Positions 18,658 to 27,207 of a stretch of 64,000 nucleotides of DNA are shown one piece after another. Each line of letters opens with the position of its first letter. The stretch's first letter is position 1. A program made the position numbers and the translations under genes. The notes beneath the pieces were generated by a model that was given only the letters and a program-made list of their open reading frames with translations, was not told the DNA's origin and made no database searches. This DNA is from Bradyrhizobium sp. STM 3843 (lineage in GTDB: Bacteria > Pseudomonadota > Alphaproteobacteria > Rhizobiales > Xanthobacteraceae), in NCBI RefSeq assembly GCF_000239815.1, contig NZ_CAFK01000242.1:1-64000 (forward strand), given 5' to 3'.

Positions 18658-18738
18658 TCGAATAGCGATTGGCGAGTAGGGAGTAGCGACGGCGGCCGCC
18701 TTCTCCCTATTCGCTATTCGCCGCCTTCGCAATTCGCC
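18658..18738. repeat. Second copy of the atpD-atpC palindromic repeat
   Basis: A 19-bp inverted repeat with three mismatches (18665-18683 against 18703-18721) built from the same GGGAGTAGCGA and CTATTCGC units as the copy at 1390-1470. It fills most of the divergent gap between rplU and the ROK-like gene (18425-18807). Apart from the repeat and the rplU leader nothing else was recognised in that gap. Confidence 0.7.
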
Positions 18739-18807
18739 CCAACGAAACCAACGGTTCCCTCGGCCGTTGTGTCCAGCCAACACGCTAACCTCAAAGGGCA
18801 GGGACCA

Positions 18808-19938
18808 ATGTCCGAGGACGTCATTACCACCACGGGCATCGCCCAGCACGGCGCCACCCGGCTGCCCTCGGTCGATGTCGACAGTTTCAATATCGAGCTG
18901 AAGGACGAGGAGGGCTTCATCGGCGATCGCGCCTCCAAGGGCGCCTTTCGCCGGATCTTCGAGCGCTGGCGCAAGCCGTTGCGCCGCTCCGGCGAGGACC
19001 CGTTCGGCGACAAGGCATCCGAGGAGATCAGCAAGAAGGCGCTCGACGAGATCCTGGTCGGCGACGACACCGAGGCCTCGGCCGTCGTGCATTCGGCGAT
19101 CGAGGAGTTCGCCCAGGAGCTCGCTTACGTGACCCGGCGTTTCCTGAAGACCAAAGCCTGGGCCAAGACCGAATGCATCGTGGTCGGCGGCGGCTTTCGC
19201 GCCTCCCGCCTCGGCGAGCTCGCGATCGCACGCTGCGAGATCATCCTCAAGGATGAAGGGTTCGAGGTCGATCTGGAGCCGATCCGCTACCATCCTGACG
19301 ATGCCGGGCTGATCGGCGCGCTGCATCTGGCGCCGTCCTGGATCTTCGAGGCCCATGACAGCATTCTGGCCGTGGATATCGGCGGCACCAATATCCGCTG
19401 TGGGGTGGTCGAAACCGGCGCCAAGAAGGCGCCGGACCTGTCGAAGGCCGCGGTCTGGAAGTCCGATTTGTGGCGCCATGCCGATGACGAGCCGACGCGC
19501 GAAGGCGCGGTGAAGCGGCTGGTCAAGATGCTGAAGGGTCTGATCGAGAAGGCCCAGGCCGAGGGCCTCAAGCTCGCGCCCTTCATCGGCATCGCCTGTC
19601 CCGGCGTGATCGATGCTGACGGGTCGATCGAGAAGGGCGCGCAGAACCTGCCGGGCAATTGGGAGAGCAGCAAGTTCAACCTGCCGACCAGCCTGATCGA
19701 GGCGATCCCGACCATTGGCGATCACGATACCGCGGTACTGATGCACAATGACGGGGTGGTACAGGGGCTGTCGGAGGTGCCGTTCATGCAGGGTGTGGAG
19801 CGCTGGGGCGTGCTCACCATTGGCACCGGGCTCGGCAATGCCCGCTTCACCAACCGCCACAAGGAGAACGGCAAGAAGGACAAGGCCGATGACAAATCCG
19901 AGGACAGGAAGGCGGCCAAGAAGAAGAGCAAGGATTAG
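18808..19938 (+). CDS. ROK-like protein with apparently permuted halves
   Basis: A 376-residue protein of the ROK sugar-kinase/regulator superfamily. ATG at 18808 follows AGGGCAGGGA. The normal ROK N-terminal motifs are present but start only at residue 190: DIGGTN (190-195), GIACPG (261-266), HND (313-315, with the usual catalytic Asp position) and GTGLGN (339-344). After these the protein stops in a Lys-rich tail (about 355-376). The motifs that normally end a ROK protein occur instead before them: VVGGG (125-129) and DDAGLIGALHLAP (164-176). The zinc motif of ROK kinases is not seen. This order suggests a circular permutation. Sugar substrate and activity are unknown. Confidence 0.85.
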   Translation: MSEDVITTTGIAQHGATRLPSVDVDSFNIELKDEEGFIGDRASKGAFRRIFERWRKPLRRSGEDPFGDKASEEISKKALDEILVGDDTEASAVVHSAIEEFAQELAYVTRRFLKTKAWAKTECIVVGGGFRASRLGELAIARCEIILKDEGFEVDLEPIRYHPDDAGLIGALHLAPSWIFEAHDSILAVDIGGTNIRCGVVETGAKKAPDLSKAAVWKSDLWRHADDEPTREGAVKRLVKMLKGLIEKAQAEGLKLAPFIGIACPGVIDADGSIEKGAQNLPGNWESSKFNLPTSLIEAIPTIGDHDTAVLMHNDGVVQGLSEVPFMQGVERWGVLTIGTGLGNARFTNRHKENGKKDKADDKSEDRKAAKKKSKD

Positions 19939-20468
19939 CCGTCAGCCGGGCAAGAACCGAGCTGCCGCGCGTGATCATCTTTCTCATTTTAAGGTTGTGT
20001 TTTGTAATAGTTACTCGTCGCGACGGCGTAATTTGGAGGGTGGCGTCCGTCGCAGGCGCGTGCCGGAAAGCGTCTGCAATCAATGCGATAGGGCGTGGTC
20101 GCGATTGGAACGCGGTAACCTTGACCGGTTAGGTTAAGAAACGGTTTGCATTGCGGCGGAACCGCTGATGCCGCAAGGGTTCTACGTCGCTCAGGCCGGC
20201 CGGATTGACCCCCGTCTCTTTCGGTTGGTTTCCCCAAGATGCAGCGACACGGGACCGCCATTGTGTGTCAGCGTATGGCGGTCCCACCTCTTGGCCTTGT
20301 TGGACGTCGTCTTGGGTTTGGTGATGACGGCTGCGGTTCATTTCCATGACCGAACTGGTCCGCGTTGCCCCACTTCGGGCCGGAAATATCGTCAGGCCAG
20401 CCTTGTCACCCCCGTCATCGTGCCCTAGAACACGCCGCGACCACAGGGCAGTGCCCTGATTTGCGCCC
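19939..20468. other. Intergenic region with a perfect hairpin, no supported gene
   Basis: Between the ROK-like gene and tRNA-Ser there is no convincing coding sequence. The only structure seen is a perfect 11-bp inverted repeat (GGGACCGCCAT at 20251-20261, complement at 20275-20285, 13-base loop) without a T-run. It could be part of a small RNA or a repeat; nothing supports a firm call. Confidence 0.5.
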
Positions 20469-20558
20469 GGAGAGGTGGCAGAGTGGTTGAATGCACCGCA
20501 CTCGAAATGCGGCATAGGTGCAAGCCTATCGGGGGTTCGAATCCCTCCCTCTCCGCCA
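20469..20558 (+). tRNA. tRNA-Ser (anticodon CGA)
   Basis: The acceptor stem GGAGAGG pairs with CCTCTCC, followed by discriminator G and an encoded CCA. The anticodon loop is CTCGAAA with anticodon CGA at 20503-20505, a long variable arm (serine type II tRNA) follows, and the T-loop GGTTCGAATCC is intact. Length is 90 bases. It decodes UCG serine codons. It is a single isolated tRNA gene; no integrase was seen next to it. Confidence 0.97.
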
Positions 20559-20830
20559 GCGGGTGCTTGAGCCCAGACCCACGACATCATCGGCAGGAAC
20601 GCCGCGGCGAGACCTGAAGCCGTGACGCAACCGCGTGCCGAGCCTGTTCCATGGGCGGCTTCGTGCCTGCGCCTGAAATGTTCCGCGAGTGTTGCCGGTC
20701 TGCGCTGGCTTTGATCTTGCTTCGACGACTTCAGGCGGCCCGTTCCGGCATTGACGCAGTTCCACGATGCGGATTTAATCGCCGAGCGACGGCATTCTCA
20801 CCGACACTCCAGAGTTGTATTGGCAGCCCT

Positions 20831-22744
20831 ATGGCTTTGCGGGTCGTAGCGAGATCAAATGAGACTGTCCCGGCTACGGCCAAGCCGGTCGCTGCACAGC
20901 GACGGCTGATGGCGGTGATGCTGGCCGATGTCGTCGGCTACAGCCGCATGATGAGCCGGAGCGAGGACGAGACCCACACGCGGCTGACGGCGATTACACG
21001 GGATGTGATTGATCCGACCATCGCCGAATTTGGCGGGCGGCTCGTGCGCAGCATGGGCGACGGTTTGCTCGCCGAGTTCGTGAGCGCGACCGAGGCGGTG
21101 CGTTGCGCGCTCGAGATCCAGCGCGGGCTGGCCCGGCGCCAGGGCAATGAGACGGATCCGATCAGGCTGCGCATCGGCATCAATACCGGCGATGTTCTCG
21201 TCGGGCACCGCGACATCTATGGAAACAGCGTCAACATCGCCGCGCGGATCGAAGCCGTGGCGGCGCCAGGTACGATTTGCGTCAGCCAGAGCATCTACGA
21301 CCAGACCCGCGCCCAACCCGAGTTCTTCTTTGCCTCGCGTGGCCGGCACCGGGTCAAGAACATCCCGTACCGAATCAGTGTTTACGAGGTTGCGGACCAG
21401 CCCATACGCAGGTCGCTGCTCGCCGGGCTTGGTGCGCATTGGGTGGGGCTCGCCGCCGCAGGGATGACGGCGGTCGTTGCGACGATGGCGATCAGCGCTG
21501 TGCTGCTGCTTCGCGAGACTCCGGCGCTGGCCCGGACCAACCGGATCGTGGTGCTGCCGTTCACGACGGCCGATGGCAATCCTGCCGATGATTATCTGGC
21601 CGATGCGATCACCGATGATGTGACCAGCGAGTTGTCCAGGCTGAGGCGCGCCTGGGTGATCGCCTCGGCCACCGCCTTCACCTACAAGAACAGCGCGAAC
21701 GAGCCGCGTGAGATCGGCCGCGTACTCAAGGTCCGCTATGCGCTGGCGGGCAACGTCAGGCGGACCGGCGCGATCGTGCGGGTCAATGCCAGGCTGATCG
21801 ACACGGCAAGTGGCGCCAACGTCTGGGACAATTCCTTCGCCTATGAAACCAGCAGCCTGCTCGACCTCGAAGACAGGTTGCTCGGCCGGGTCGCGACGTC
21901 GCTGAACGATGACGTGAAACGCCTCGGCGTCCGTCACGAGGTCGGCACGCTGGCCGCCGATCACAATCCCCTCGATGCGAGAATGAGAGCAATGGCTGCA
22001 AGCACCGGATATGCTACCCCGGAGAAGTTTTTGGAGACTCGTCGGAATGCCGAGGCGGGCCTGAAAGCCGATCCCGACAATGCGCGCCTCTTGGCCCTCA
22101 CGGCCCACACGCTGATGGGCGATGTGCTCAACGGCTGGAATGGCGCCGGCAGTGCGGAGGTGGAGCGGGCCGAAGCGGCGGCACGAAAAGCCATCAGCCT
22201 CGACCCAGGCGTTCCGCTCGCGCATTTTGCGCTCGGCTACGTCCTCAGGCTGCACGGCGACCACGCGGCGGCGCTGGCGTCCTTCCAGGAAGCGATCAGG
22301 ATCGATCCCAATTTCGCCAGGGGGTATGCTCAGGCGGCCAACGCACTGGTCTTCCTCGGCAAGCCCGCTGACGCGCTGCCGATGGTCGAGACCGCGCTCG
22401 AGCTGAGCCCCAACGACCCCGCGGTTGGCGTGTTCTACTGGGTCAAGGGACGCGCTTATTTCGCGCTGGGCGACTATCCGAAGGCGATCGAGGCGCTGAG
22501 CGAATCGGCGCGCGTGCGACCGAACCTCTGGTACGTCCAGGCGTGGCTGGCTTCGGCGTACGCGCTGACCGATCAGGACGCCAAGGCGAGCGAGGCGCTC
22601 GGGGTCTTCAGCACCCGTTTCGGTGCTCAGTTCAATCTCGATCGGGTCACGCAGTACTATCAGGAAGAGCAGTATAAGAATCCGACACTGCAGACGGCGT
22701 CGACGGAAATGCTCAAAGGCCTTCGCAAGGCCGGGCTCCATTAG
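20831..22744 (+). CDS. Class III adenylate/guanylate cyclase with TPR repeats
   Basis: A 637-residue membrane cyclase. The N-terminal class III catalytic domain (about 25-185) has LADVVGYS with metal-binding Asp33, SMGDG with Asp77, GINTGDV, and NSVNIAARIE. One membrane segment follows at about 205-227. Next is a domain beginning IVVLPFTTADG and DDYLADAITDDVTSEL, of the kind found next to such cyclases in rhizobia, and then TPR repeats from about residue 430 to the end. It probably makes cAMP in response to an unknown signal. ATG at 20831 is chosen because it precedes the catalytic domain by 25 residues; the frame is open 180 bases further upstream without conserved sequence. Bradyrhizobia carry many such cyclases. 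Confidence 0.9.
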   Translation: MALRVVARSNETVPATAKPVAAQRRLMAVMLADVVGYSRMMSRSEDETHTRLTAITRDVIDPTIAEFGGRLVRSMGDGLLAEFVSATEAVRCALEIQRGLARRQGNETDPIRLRIGINTGDVLVGHRDIYGNSVNIAARIEAVAAPGTICVSQSIYDQTRAQPEFFFASRGRHRVKNIPYRISVYEVADQPIRRSLLAGLGAHWVGLAAAGMTAVVATMAISAVLLLRETPALARTNRIVVLPFTTADGNPADDYLADAITDDVTSELSRLRRAWVIASATAFTYKNSANEPREIGRVLKVRYALAGNVRRTGAIVRVNARLIDTASGANVWDNSFAYETSSLLDLEDRLLGRVATSLNDDVKRLGVRHEVGTLAADHNPLDARMRAMAASTGYATPEKFLETRRNAEAGLKADPDNARLLALTAHTLMGDVLNGWNGAGSAEVERAEAAARKAISLDPGVPLAHFALGYVLRLHGDHAAALASFQEAIRIDPNFARGYAQAANALVFLGKPADALPMVETALELSPNDPAVGVFYWVKGRAYFALGDYPKAIEALSESARVRPNLWYVQAWLASAYALTDQDAKASEALGVFSTRFGAQFNLDRVTQYYQEEQYKNPTLQTASTEMLKGLRKAGLH

Positions 22745-22773
22745 GGCCGAAGCGCCGGCTTGGCGGCTGCCGG

Positions 22774-23748
22774 TCAGTCCGCGGTGCCTGATGCCATCAG
22801 CAGCATCTGCTCATAAGCCGGTCGTGCCACGGCATCGATCGCGGCGCTGACGTCGGCAGCAACGCGTTGCCGTTTCCCGGTGCTGTCGGCGACGAAGGTG
22901 CGCTGCGTTCCCAACGGGTCCTTGGAATAGAACTCCGCCGCTTGCTGCATCCTGGCCAGCGCCGCCGCCGGCACCGGCAGATTGAACGCCGGCGCAACCG
23001 TGCGCCAGATGCTTTCCGGCATGCCGTCATATCGGATGATCCGGCTGCTCTGCGGCTCGAGCTGTCGGATCGCCGCGCAGAACCGGGTGTAGAACAGAGC
23101 GATGTAGTCGCCCGGCGCAAGCCGCGCGGCGGCGTCCAAGCCGAACTGCGCGAAGAACGGATTGTTGCCGCTCTTAAGATGGCGGTACCAGACCCCGGGA
23201 TCTGGATCCTCCATCACCGAGACCGCGACGTCGATGGGATCGCGAATGCAGAACACCGAGGGCGTTGCCGGGAAGGCCTGCTGCAGCAGACGGCAATATA
23301 GAACGTTCCAGCTTTCCAGCTTGAGTACATAGGGGCGGCGCGCGTGGTCTGCGAACAGCGCGCCGAGCGCGCGCAGCGCCTGGATCAGCTGCTCGGCGCT
23401 GGAGGCATGCGGCGGCATCAGGAGATCGTTGAGCGCGTCGGGCTGGGAATAGACGATGATATCGTCGAGCCGCTTCAACAATTGGCTGACCAGCGTCGAG
23501 CCGCATTTCGAGACGTGATAGATGATGCCGCGCGGTGCGATCGTCTCGAGGCCGCGGGCGTCGCCGATCGTCTCCAGCCGACGTTCGATCGGTGGCTCGG
23601 TGAAGCGCGCGGTCGTCTCGGCGACGAACGGATCGGTGAACGCTTCAGGCGGAATCGACTTGAAAGCCACCGCGAAACCGCTGCCTTCGCGCAGGATGTT
23701 TACGGGAAAAAGCCGGTATCCGTCCGCCGCCTGGTCGGGCGTCGTCAT
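22774..23748 (-). CDS. Sulfotransferase-like P-loop protein
   Basis: A 324-residue protein. A PAPS-binding-type P-loop lies at residues 79-86 (VSKCGSTLVSQLL) and a second conserved segment is FCIRDPIDVAVSVMEDP, where sulfotransferases contact the 3'-phosphate. ATG at 23748 is preceded by CAGGAGAG, a good ribosome-binding site. Acceptor substrate unknown; some relatives are linked to surface-glycan or lipid sulfation, but nothing nearby confirms this. It is convergent with the cyclase gene (29-base gap). Confidence 0.8.
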   Translation of the reverse strand: MTTPDQAADGYRLFPVNILREGSGFAVAFKSIPPEAFTDPFVAETTARFTEPPIERRLETIGDARGLETIAPRGIIYHVSKCGSTLVSQLLKRLDDIIVYSQPDALNDLLMPPHASSAEQLIQALRALGALFADHARRPYVLKLESWNVLYCRLLQQAFPATPSVFCIRDPIDVAVSVMEDPDPGVWYRHLKSGNNPFFAQFGLDAAARLAPGDYIALFYTRFCAAIRQLEPQSSRIIRYDGMPESIWRTVAPAFNLPVPAAALARMQQAAEFYSKDPLGTQRTFVADSTGKRQRVAADVSAAIDAVARPAYEQMLLMASGTAD

Positions 23749-24057
23749 CGCGCTCTCCTGCTCCCTCCGGCCGCGATGCGTTGTCATCGTGGCGGTCGGT
23801 CGAGGATCAGGAGGGATCTGGATATGCGCTGTGCACCGGCGAACCGCAGCTGGAACGTGCTTGGCATGAGAGAAATGATTCGGGCGAGCGTGATGCTGAA
23901 AGGCGGGACGCCACTTGACGGCAGCATTTAACGCGGCCCGGTGCGGTCAGCAAAGGCGGTGCATCGGACGCCGTCTGATTTTTTTCCGCCTCCAACTCCA
24001 AAGGACTTGTTCGTACGGGATTTGCGCCAGCCTCCCACGATACGACCGATACGACAA

Positions 24058-24084
24058 CACCCCGGCTCGCATCGAGCCGGGGTG
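24058..24084. terminator. Strong hairpin, possible terminator
   Basis: A perfect 11-bp GC-rich stem (24058-24068 with 24074-24084) has only short T-runs (TTTGT on the plus side, GTTGT on the minus side). It is placed to end the minus-strand membrane-protein gene at 24139. The rest of the gap 23749-24138 shows nothing supportable. Confidence 0.55.
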
Positions 24085-24138
24085 TTTGTCGTCGCTTAAG
24101 GAGATGCTGATGCCTGGCCGATGCCGGGCGCGGCGAGC

Positions 24139-25143
24139 TCAGCGGCGCCGCCCGACCATCAGCAGGATGCCGCCGAACTGCGGCAGCAGCGCCAGCAACA
24201 CCAGGCGGAGCATGGCGAAGTCGTCGGCCGCCGGCTTGAACAGGCCGTGGGTGACCCAGGCGACGAGCTTAATTGCGGCCTCGGTCTGCGGATCAGCGGT
24301 CTGCGTCACCGAGGCCATCGCCGCGTCCAGTGAGCGGCGGCGGTCGGCCACCTCCGCTTCGCGCTCCCGGCAGAACTTGCCGACGCCGCTCTTGCATTCG
24401 CGGTCGCGCGCTGCGGTGGCATCAGCGAGCTGTGTCTGCGCCGCTTGAATTGCTGGCGTCACGCGCGAGGAGCGCGCCAGCGCGACCTCGCTGATATTGG
24501 TGGAGGCGAAGCCGATTCCTGCGGTGACCGCGAAGACGAAGGTCATCGCCCACACCGTCCATCCCGCCAGCGCAGTGGCGCGGTGGCGGTCGTGCCAGAG
24601 CCGGGCGGCACAGGTCGGCATGACGAGCGCGACCAGGTCAGAGGCGACGCCGATGGCCAGGAACATCCAGCCCGCGATATGGCTTGAGCCGAGCGACTGG
24701 GCGAACCAGCCGTTCATGGCGATGCCGACGAGCGCCAGCGCCAGCGCGGCGCCCTGCAGCAGATAAGGCGACAAATTGTGCCGCACGCTCTGCAAATCAT
24801 GCGCGACGGCTTGCGGCGCGGCTCTCGCCGCCGGCGCGGCGGGCAGCCCCGCCGCTGCCCATGTGTTGGCTGTTTCTTCGATCTTCGCGGCAGCAGCCGC
24901 TGCCGACGGGCGCTTCGCCTCCGCCTCGACCAGCTCCAGGAAGTCAGGGGCGATCAGCGAATCCGGCGCGTAGAGATCGTCGTCGTCGGGCGCGGCGGCG
25001 CTGGCTTTGGCCTTGTTGGCTTGGGTCTTGGTCCGCTTGCGCGGTTTTGCGGCCGGCGAACGTTTCGCCTTGGCCGCAGGTGTCTTGCCTGGCGGCTTGG
25101 GTTGATGCCAGGGAATGATAGACGCAACAGACTCATCGGCCAT
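24139..25143 (-). CDS. Hypothetical membrane protein with Lys/Ala-rich cytoplasmic N-terminus
   Basis: A 334-residue protein that I do not recognise. Residues 15-55 are a basic Lys/Ala/Pro-rich stretch, 55-125 are acidic to mixed and Ala-rich. Membrane segments lie at about 127-145, 156-178, 190-213 and 310-328. Between the third and fourth is a soluble, probably coiled region with two cysteines (CKSGVGKFC). ATG at 25143 starts MADESVAS; an upstream frame to 25197 adds nothing conserved. A near-perfect CtrA-type site lies 305 bases upstream at 25448-25463, hinting at cell-cycle control. Function unknown. Confidence 0.8.
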   Translation of the reverse strand: MADESVASIIPWHQPKPPGKTPAAKAKRSPAAKPRKRTKTQANKAKASAAAPDDDDLYAPDSLIAPDFLELVEAEAKRPSAAAAAAKIEETANTWAAAGLPAAPAARAAPQAVAHDLQSVRHNLSPYLLQGAALALALVGIAMNGWFAQSLGSSHIAGWMFLAIGVASDLVALVMPTCAARLWHDRHRATALAGWTVWAMTFVFAVTAGIGFASTNISEVALARSSRVTPAIQAAQTQLADATAARDRECKSGVGKFCREREAEVADRRRSLDAAMASVTQTADPQTEAAIKLVAWVTHGLFKPAADDFAMLRLVLLALLPQFGGILLMVGRRR

Positions 25144-25447
25144 CGGAGCCGCTCCATTCGGTCGTGACGATGCGATGCGCGGCGTGCACATGAGCACGCT
25201 GTTGCGCCGACGTCGGGTGATATTGGACCGGGAATCAGGCAGCGGGCCCGTCCAGGGCGGGCCTCTTCATCGATTGCGGCTTGGCCGGCTTCGCGCGAAG
25301 AATTGGCAGAGCGGTCGCGCGCCATCTCCGCCGATGATGCGGGCGGGCTCGCGGGATGCGAACGCGACGTAATGAGGCCGACGTCCGAAAAAGGTACTAA
25401 TCGCGCGGGGCCGGGCTTTCAGCCAAAACGCCCAACACCCACTTTTC

Positions 25448-25463
25448 TTAACCGATGGTTAAC
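25448..25463. promoter_or_regulatory. CtrA-type binding site (TTAA-N7-TTAAC)
   Basis: The sequence TTAACCGATGGTTAAC matches the alphaproteobacterial CtrA consensus TTAA-N7-TTAAC exactly. It lies in the 429-base gap 25144-25572, upstream of the minus-strand membrane-protein gene. No gene was seen in the rest of that gap. Confidence 0.5.
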
Positions 25464-25572
25464 ACGGATTCGCGCCCGGCGAAACCGTGACGCGCGGTTG
25501 TGTGGGGAACTCATACAGGCAACGCGGGCAGTGCGGCTTTGCGGTCACAGGCCGGGCTGCCGCGCGCCTCGA

Positions 25573-26247
25573 TCAGGCGCCGACGCCGCCAGCGCGCCGC
25601 AATGCCGGCAGCATGTCCTCTGGCTCAGGCCGGCGCGTGTAGTCCGGGTTGACCTCGGCGTAGAGAATCGCCCGGTCCTGCGCAATGACGAAACGCGCCG
25701 GCATCGGCAGCGTCCAGCTCGCGTCGCCGTTGAATGCCGGCAGGTCGTTCCTGAACTGCTTATAGAGGTCGATCAGATAATCGGGCAGCGTGAAGCGTAG
25801 GCCGAAAGAAGCGGCGACCTCATTGCCGGGATCGGAGAGGATCGGAAAGCTCAGTGCATTCTGGCGCAGCGACTTGCGGCTGTTGGCCGCGCTCTGCGGC
25901 GAGATCGCCACCAGGCTCGCGCCGAGCGCCGCGAACTCCGGCAGCGCCGCCTGCAGCGCTTGCAGCTCCATGTTGCAATAGGGGCACCAGACTCCGCGAT
26001 AGAAGCTGAGCACCAATGGTCCTTTGGTCAGAAGCTCTGTCGAAGAGACCACATCGCCGTCCGGGTCTTTGAGCGCGAACGACGGCGCCTGGTCCCCCGC
26101 TTTCAGGGCAAGGCCGGCGGCGCCGGAGGTGATCAGTTCAGCGGTGGCGCGATGCATCGTCTCGATGACGGCGCGGGGGGCGTTGTAGGGCGGCTTGCCG
26201 GCTTCGAACTCGGCCTTGAAGGCGTCGAGTTGGGCTTGAAGCGTCAT
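25573..26247 (-). CDS. Peroxiredoxin-like (AhpC/TSA) protein
   Basis: A 224-residue thioredoxin-fold peroxidase-like protein. Residues 1-50 are a helical extension; the AhpC/TSA domain follows with GDQAPSFAL and the redox site GVWCPYC (Cys88 and Cys91, a CxxC pair). The block LVAISPQSAANSRKSL is typical of this group, which is predicted to reduce peroxides. ATG at 26247 follows GGAGACC. It lies 63 bases after the enoyl-CoA hydratase gene on the same strand and may be co-transcribed with it. Confidence 0.9.
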   Translation of the reverse strand: MTLQAQLDAFKAEFEAGKPPYNAPRAVIETMHRATAELITSGAAGLALKAGDQAPSFALKDPDGDVVSSTELLTKGPLVLSFYRGVWCPYCNMELQALQAALPEFAALGASLVAISPQSAANSRKSLRQNALSFPILSDPGNEVAASFGLRFTLPDYLIDLYKQFRNDLPAFNGDASWTLPMPARFVIAQDRAILYAEVNPDYTRRPEPEDMLPALRRAGGVGA

Positions 26248-26309
26248 GGAAGGTCTCCTTGAAGTTTGAGAATTCAGTGCGGCGAAGCGGCCGCGGCGGC
26301 ACGCAAGCC

Positions 26310-27080
26310 TCAGGCGTTTGCGGCCATGGAACGGGCGACGTCGGCGGCGCTGATGCCTTCGAGCGCGAGGCCGTAGCCGGTGCCTTCGTCGATGATCCGC
26401 CGCAGCTTCTGCGTCAGTGCGATTCGCGTGTAGCGGCTGGTGAGCGGCGGCAGCGCCGCGAGGGTTTCGGCAATCTCATGGGCGCGGACGAGCAGCCGGT
26501 CGGCCGGCACGATCTCATTGACGGCGCCCCAATCCTTCGCGGTCTCTGCATCCAGCACCTGGCGCGTCAGAAGAAAATAGCGGCCACGCACGCTGCCGAT
26601 CACTTCGGGCCACAGCAGGTTGACGCCGTCGCCCGGGACGATGCCGAAATCGAAATGCGGCTTGTCCTGGAACACCGTTTCCGGCGTCGCCAGCACGATG
26701 TCGGCGAGCAGCGCATATTCCGAATGCAACAGCACCGGCCCGTTGAGCGCGGCGATCATGGGCACCTCGATGTCGAGGATGTTCATCAGCACCTTGCGGC
26801 CCTCGCGGAAGATCTTGTCGTAGCCGCGCGGGCTGAAGAAATCGAAGCCCTCCGGGCTGATCGCATCCATAAAGGCGTCGCCCGCGCCGGTCAGGATGAC
26901 GACGCGGTTATCGGTATCAGCGCCGATCTCGTGGAACAGATCGACGAACTGCGCGTGGGTGTGGCCGTCGAAGACCAGCTTGCCGCCGTCGCTGTGCAGG
27001 GTGACCTGCAGCACGCCGCTCGGCGAGCGGGTCAGACGCGCATTGGTGAAGCGGTCGCGATAGGTGGTGAGGTGGGCCAT
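26310..27080 (-). CDS. Enoyl-CoA hydratase/isomerase family protein
   Basis: A 256-residue crotonase-fold protein. GRHIL-type signatures appear as VVILTGAGDAFMDAI (oxyanion loop region), VPMIAALNGPVLLHSEYALLADIVLATPETVFQDKPHFDFGIVPGDGVN. It probably acts on an acyl-CoA or an analogue, but the usual catalytic glutamates are not clearly placed, so the reaction is open. ATG at 27080 has AGGGA 8 bases upstream; ATG at 27089 is an alternative. It is divergent from the LysR gene, which likely controls it. Confidence 0.87.
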   Translation of the reverse strand: MAHLTTYRDRFTNARLTRSPSGVLQVTLHSDGGKLVFDGHTHAQFVDLFHEIGADTDNRVVILTGAGDAFMDAISPEGFDFFSPRGYDKIFREGRKVLMNILDIEVPMIAALNGPVLLHSEYALLADIVLATPETVFQDKPHFDFGIVPGDGVNLLWPEVIGSVRGRYFLLTRQVLDAETAKDWGAVNEIVPADRLLVRAHEIAETLAALPPLTSRYTRIALTQKLRRIIDEGTGYGLALEGISAADVARSMAANA

Positions 27081-27188
27081 GGCCGTCATCCCTGGTGTTC
27101 GGGTTGCGGGGGGATGCTGGGTGAACCAGCGCCCACGTTATGGCCATTCCGCTCAGCTTATGGCAGACAGGGCCGGGCGATAGTGTTT

Positions 27189-27203
27189 ATTCCCTATGGG
27201 AAT
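27189..27203. promoter_or_regulatory. Palindromic LysR-type operator (T-N11-A)
   Basis: ATTCCC-TAT-GGGAAT is a perfect palindrome and satisfies the T-N11-A rule of LysR-family boxes (T at 27190, A at 27202). It lies in the gap between the divergent enoyl-CoA hydratase and LysR genes. It overlaps the first possible LysR start codon (27196), which favours the start at 27208. Confidence 0.6.
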
Positions 27204-27207
27204 GGTG

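Noticed and set aside
18628..19860. 410-codon minus-strand frame opposite the ROK-like gene
   Set aside because: No family motif, repetitive Leu/Gly/Asp composition, and the plus strand has clear ROK motifs.
20168..20428. 86-codon plus-strand frame before tRNA-Ser
   Set aside because: It runs through the 11-bp hairpin and shows no domain or good start signal.
20129..20590. Minus-strand reading frame with GGIRTPDRLAP-like sequence, overlapping tRNA-Ser
   Set aside because: This peptide is the well-known artefact produced by translating the reverse of tRNA-Ser; the tRNA is certain. The neighbouring frame at 20526-20765 ending GRDSNPR is the same artefact.
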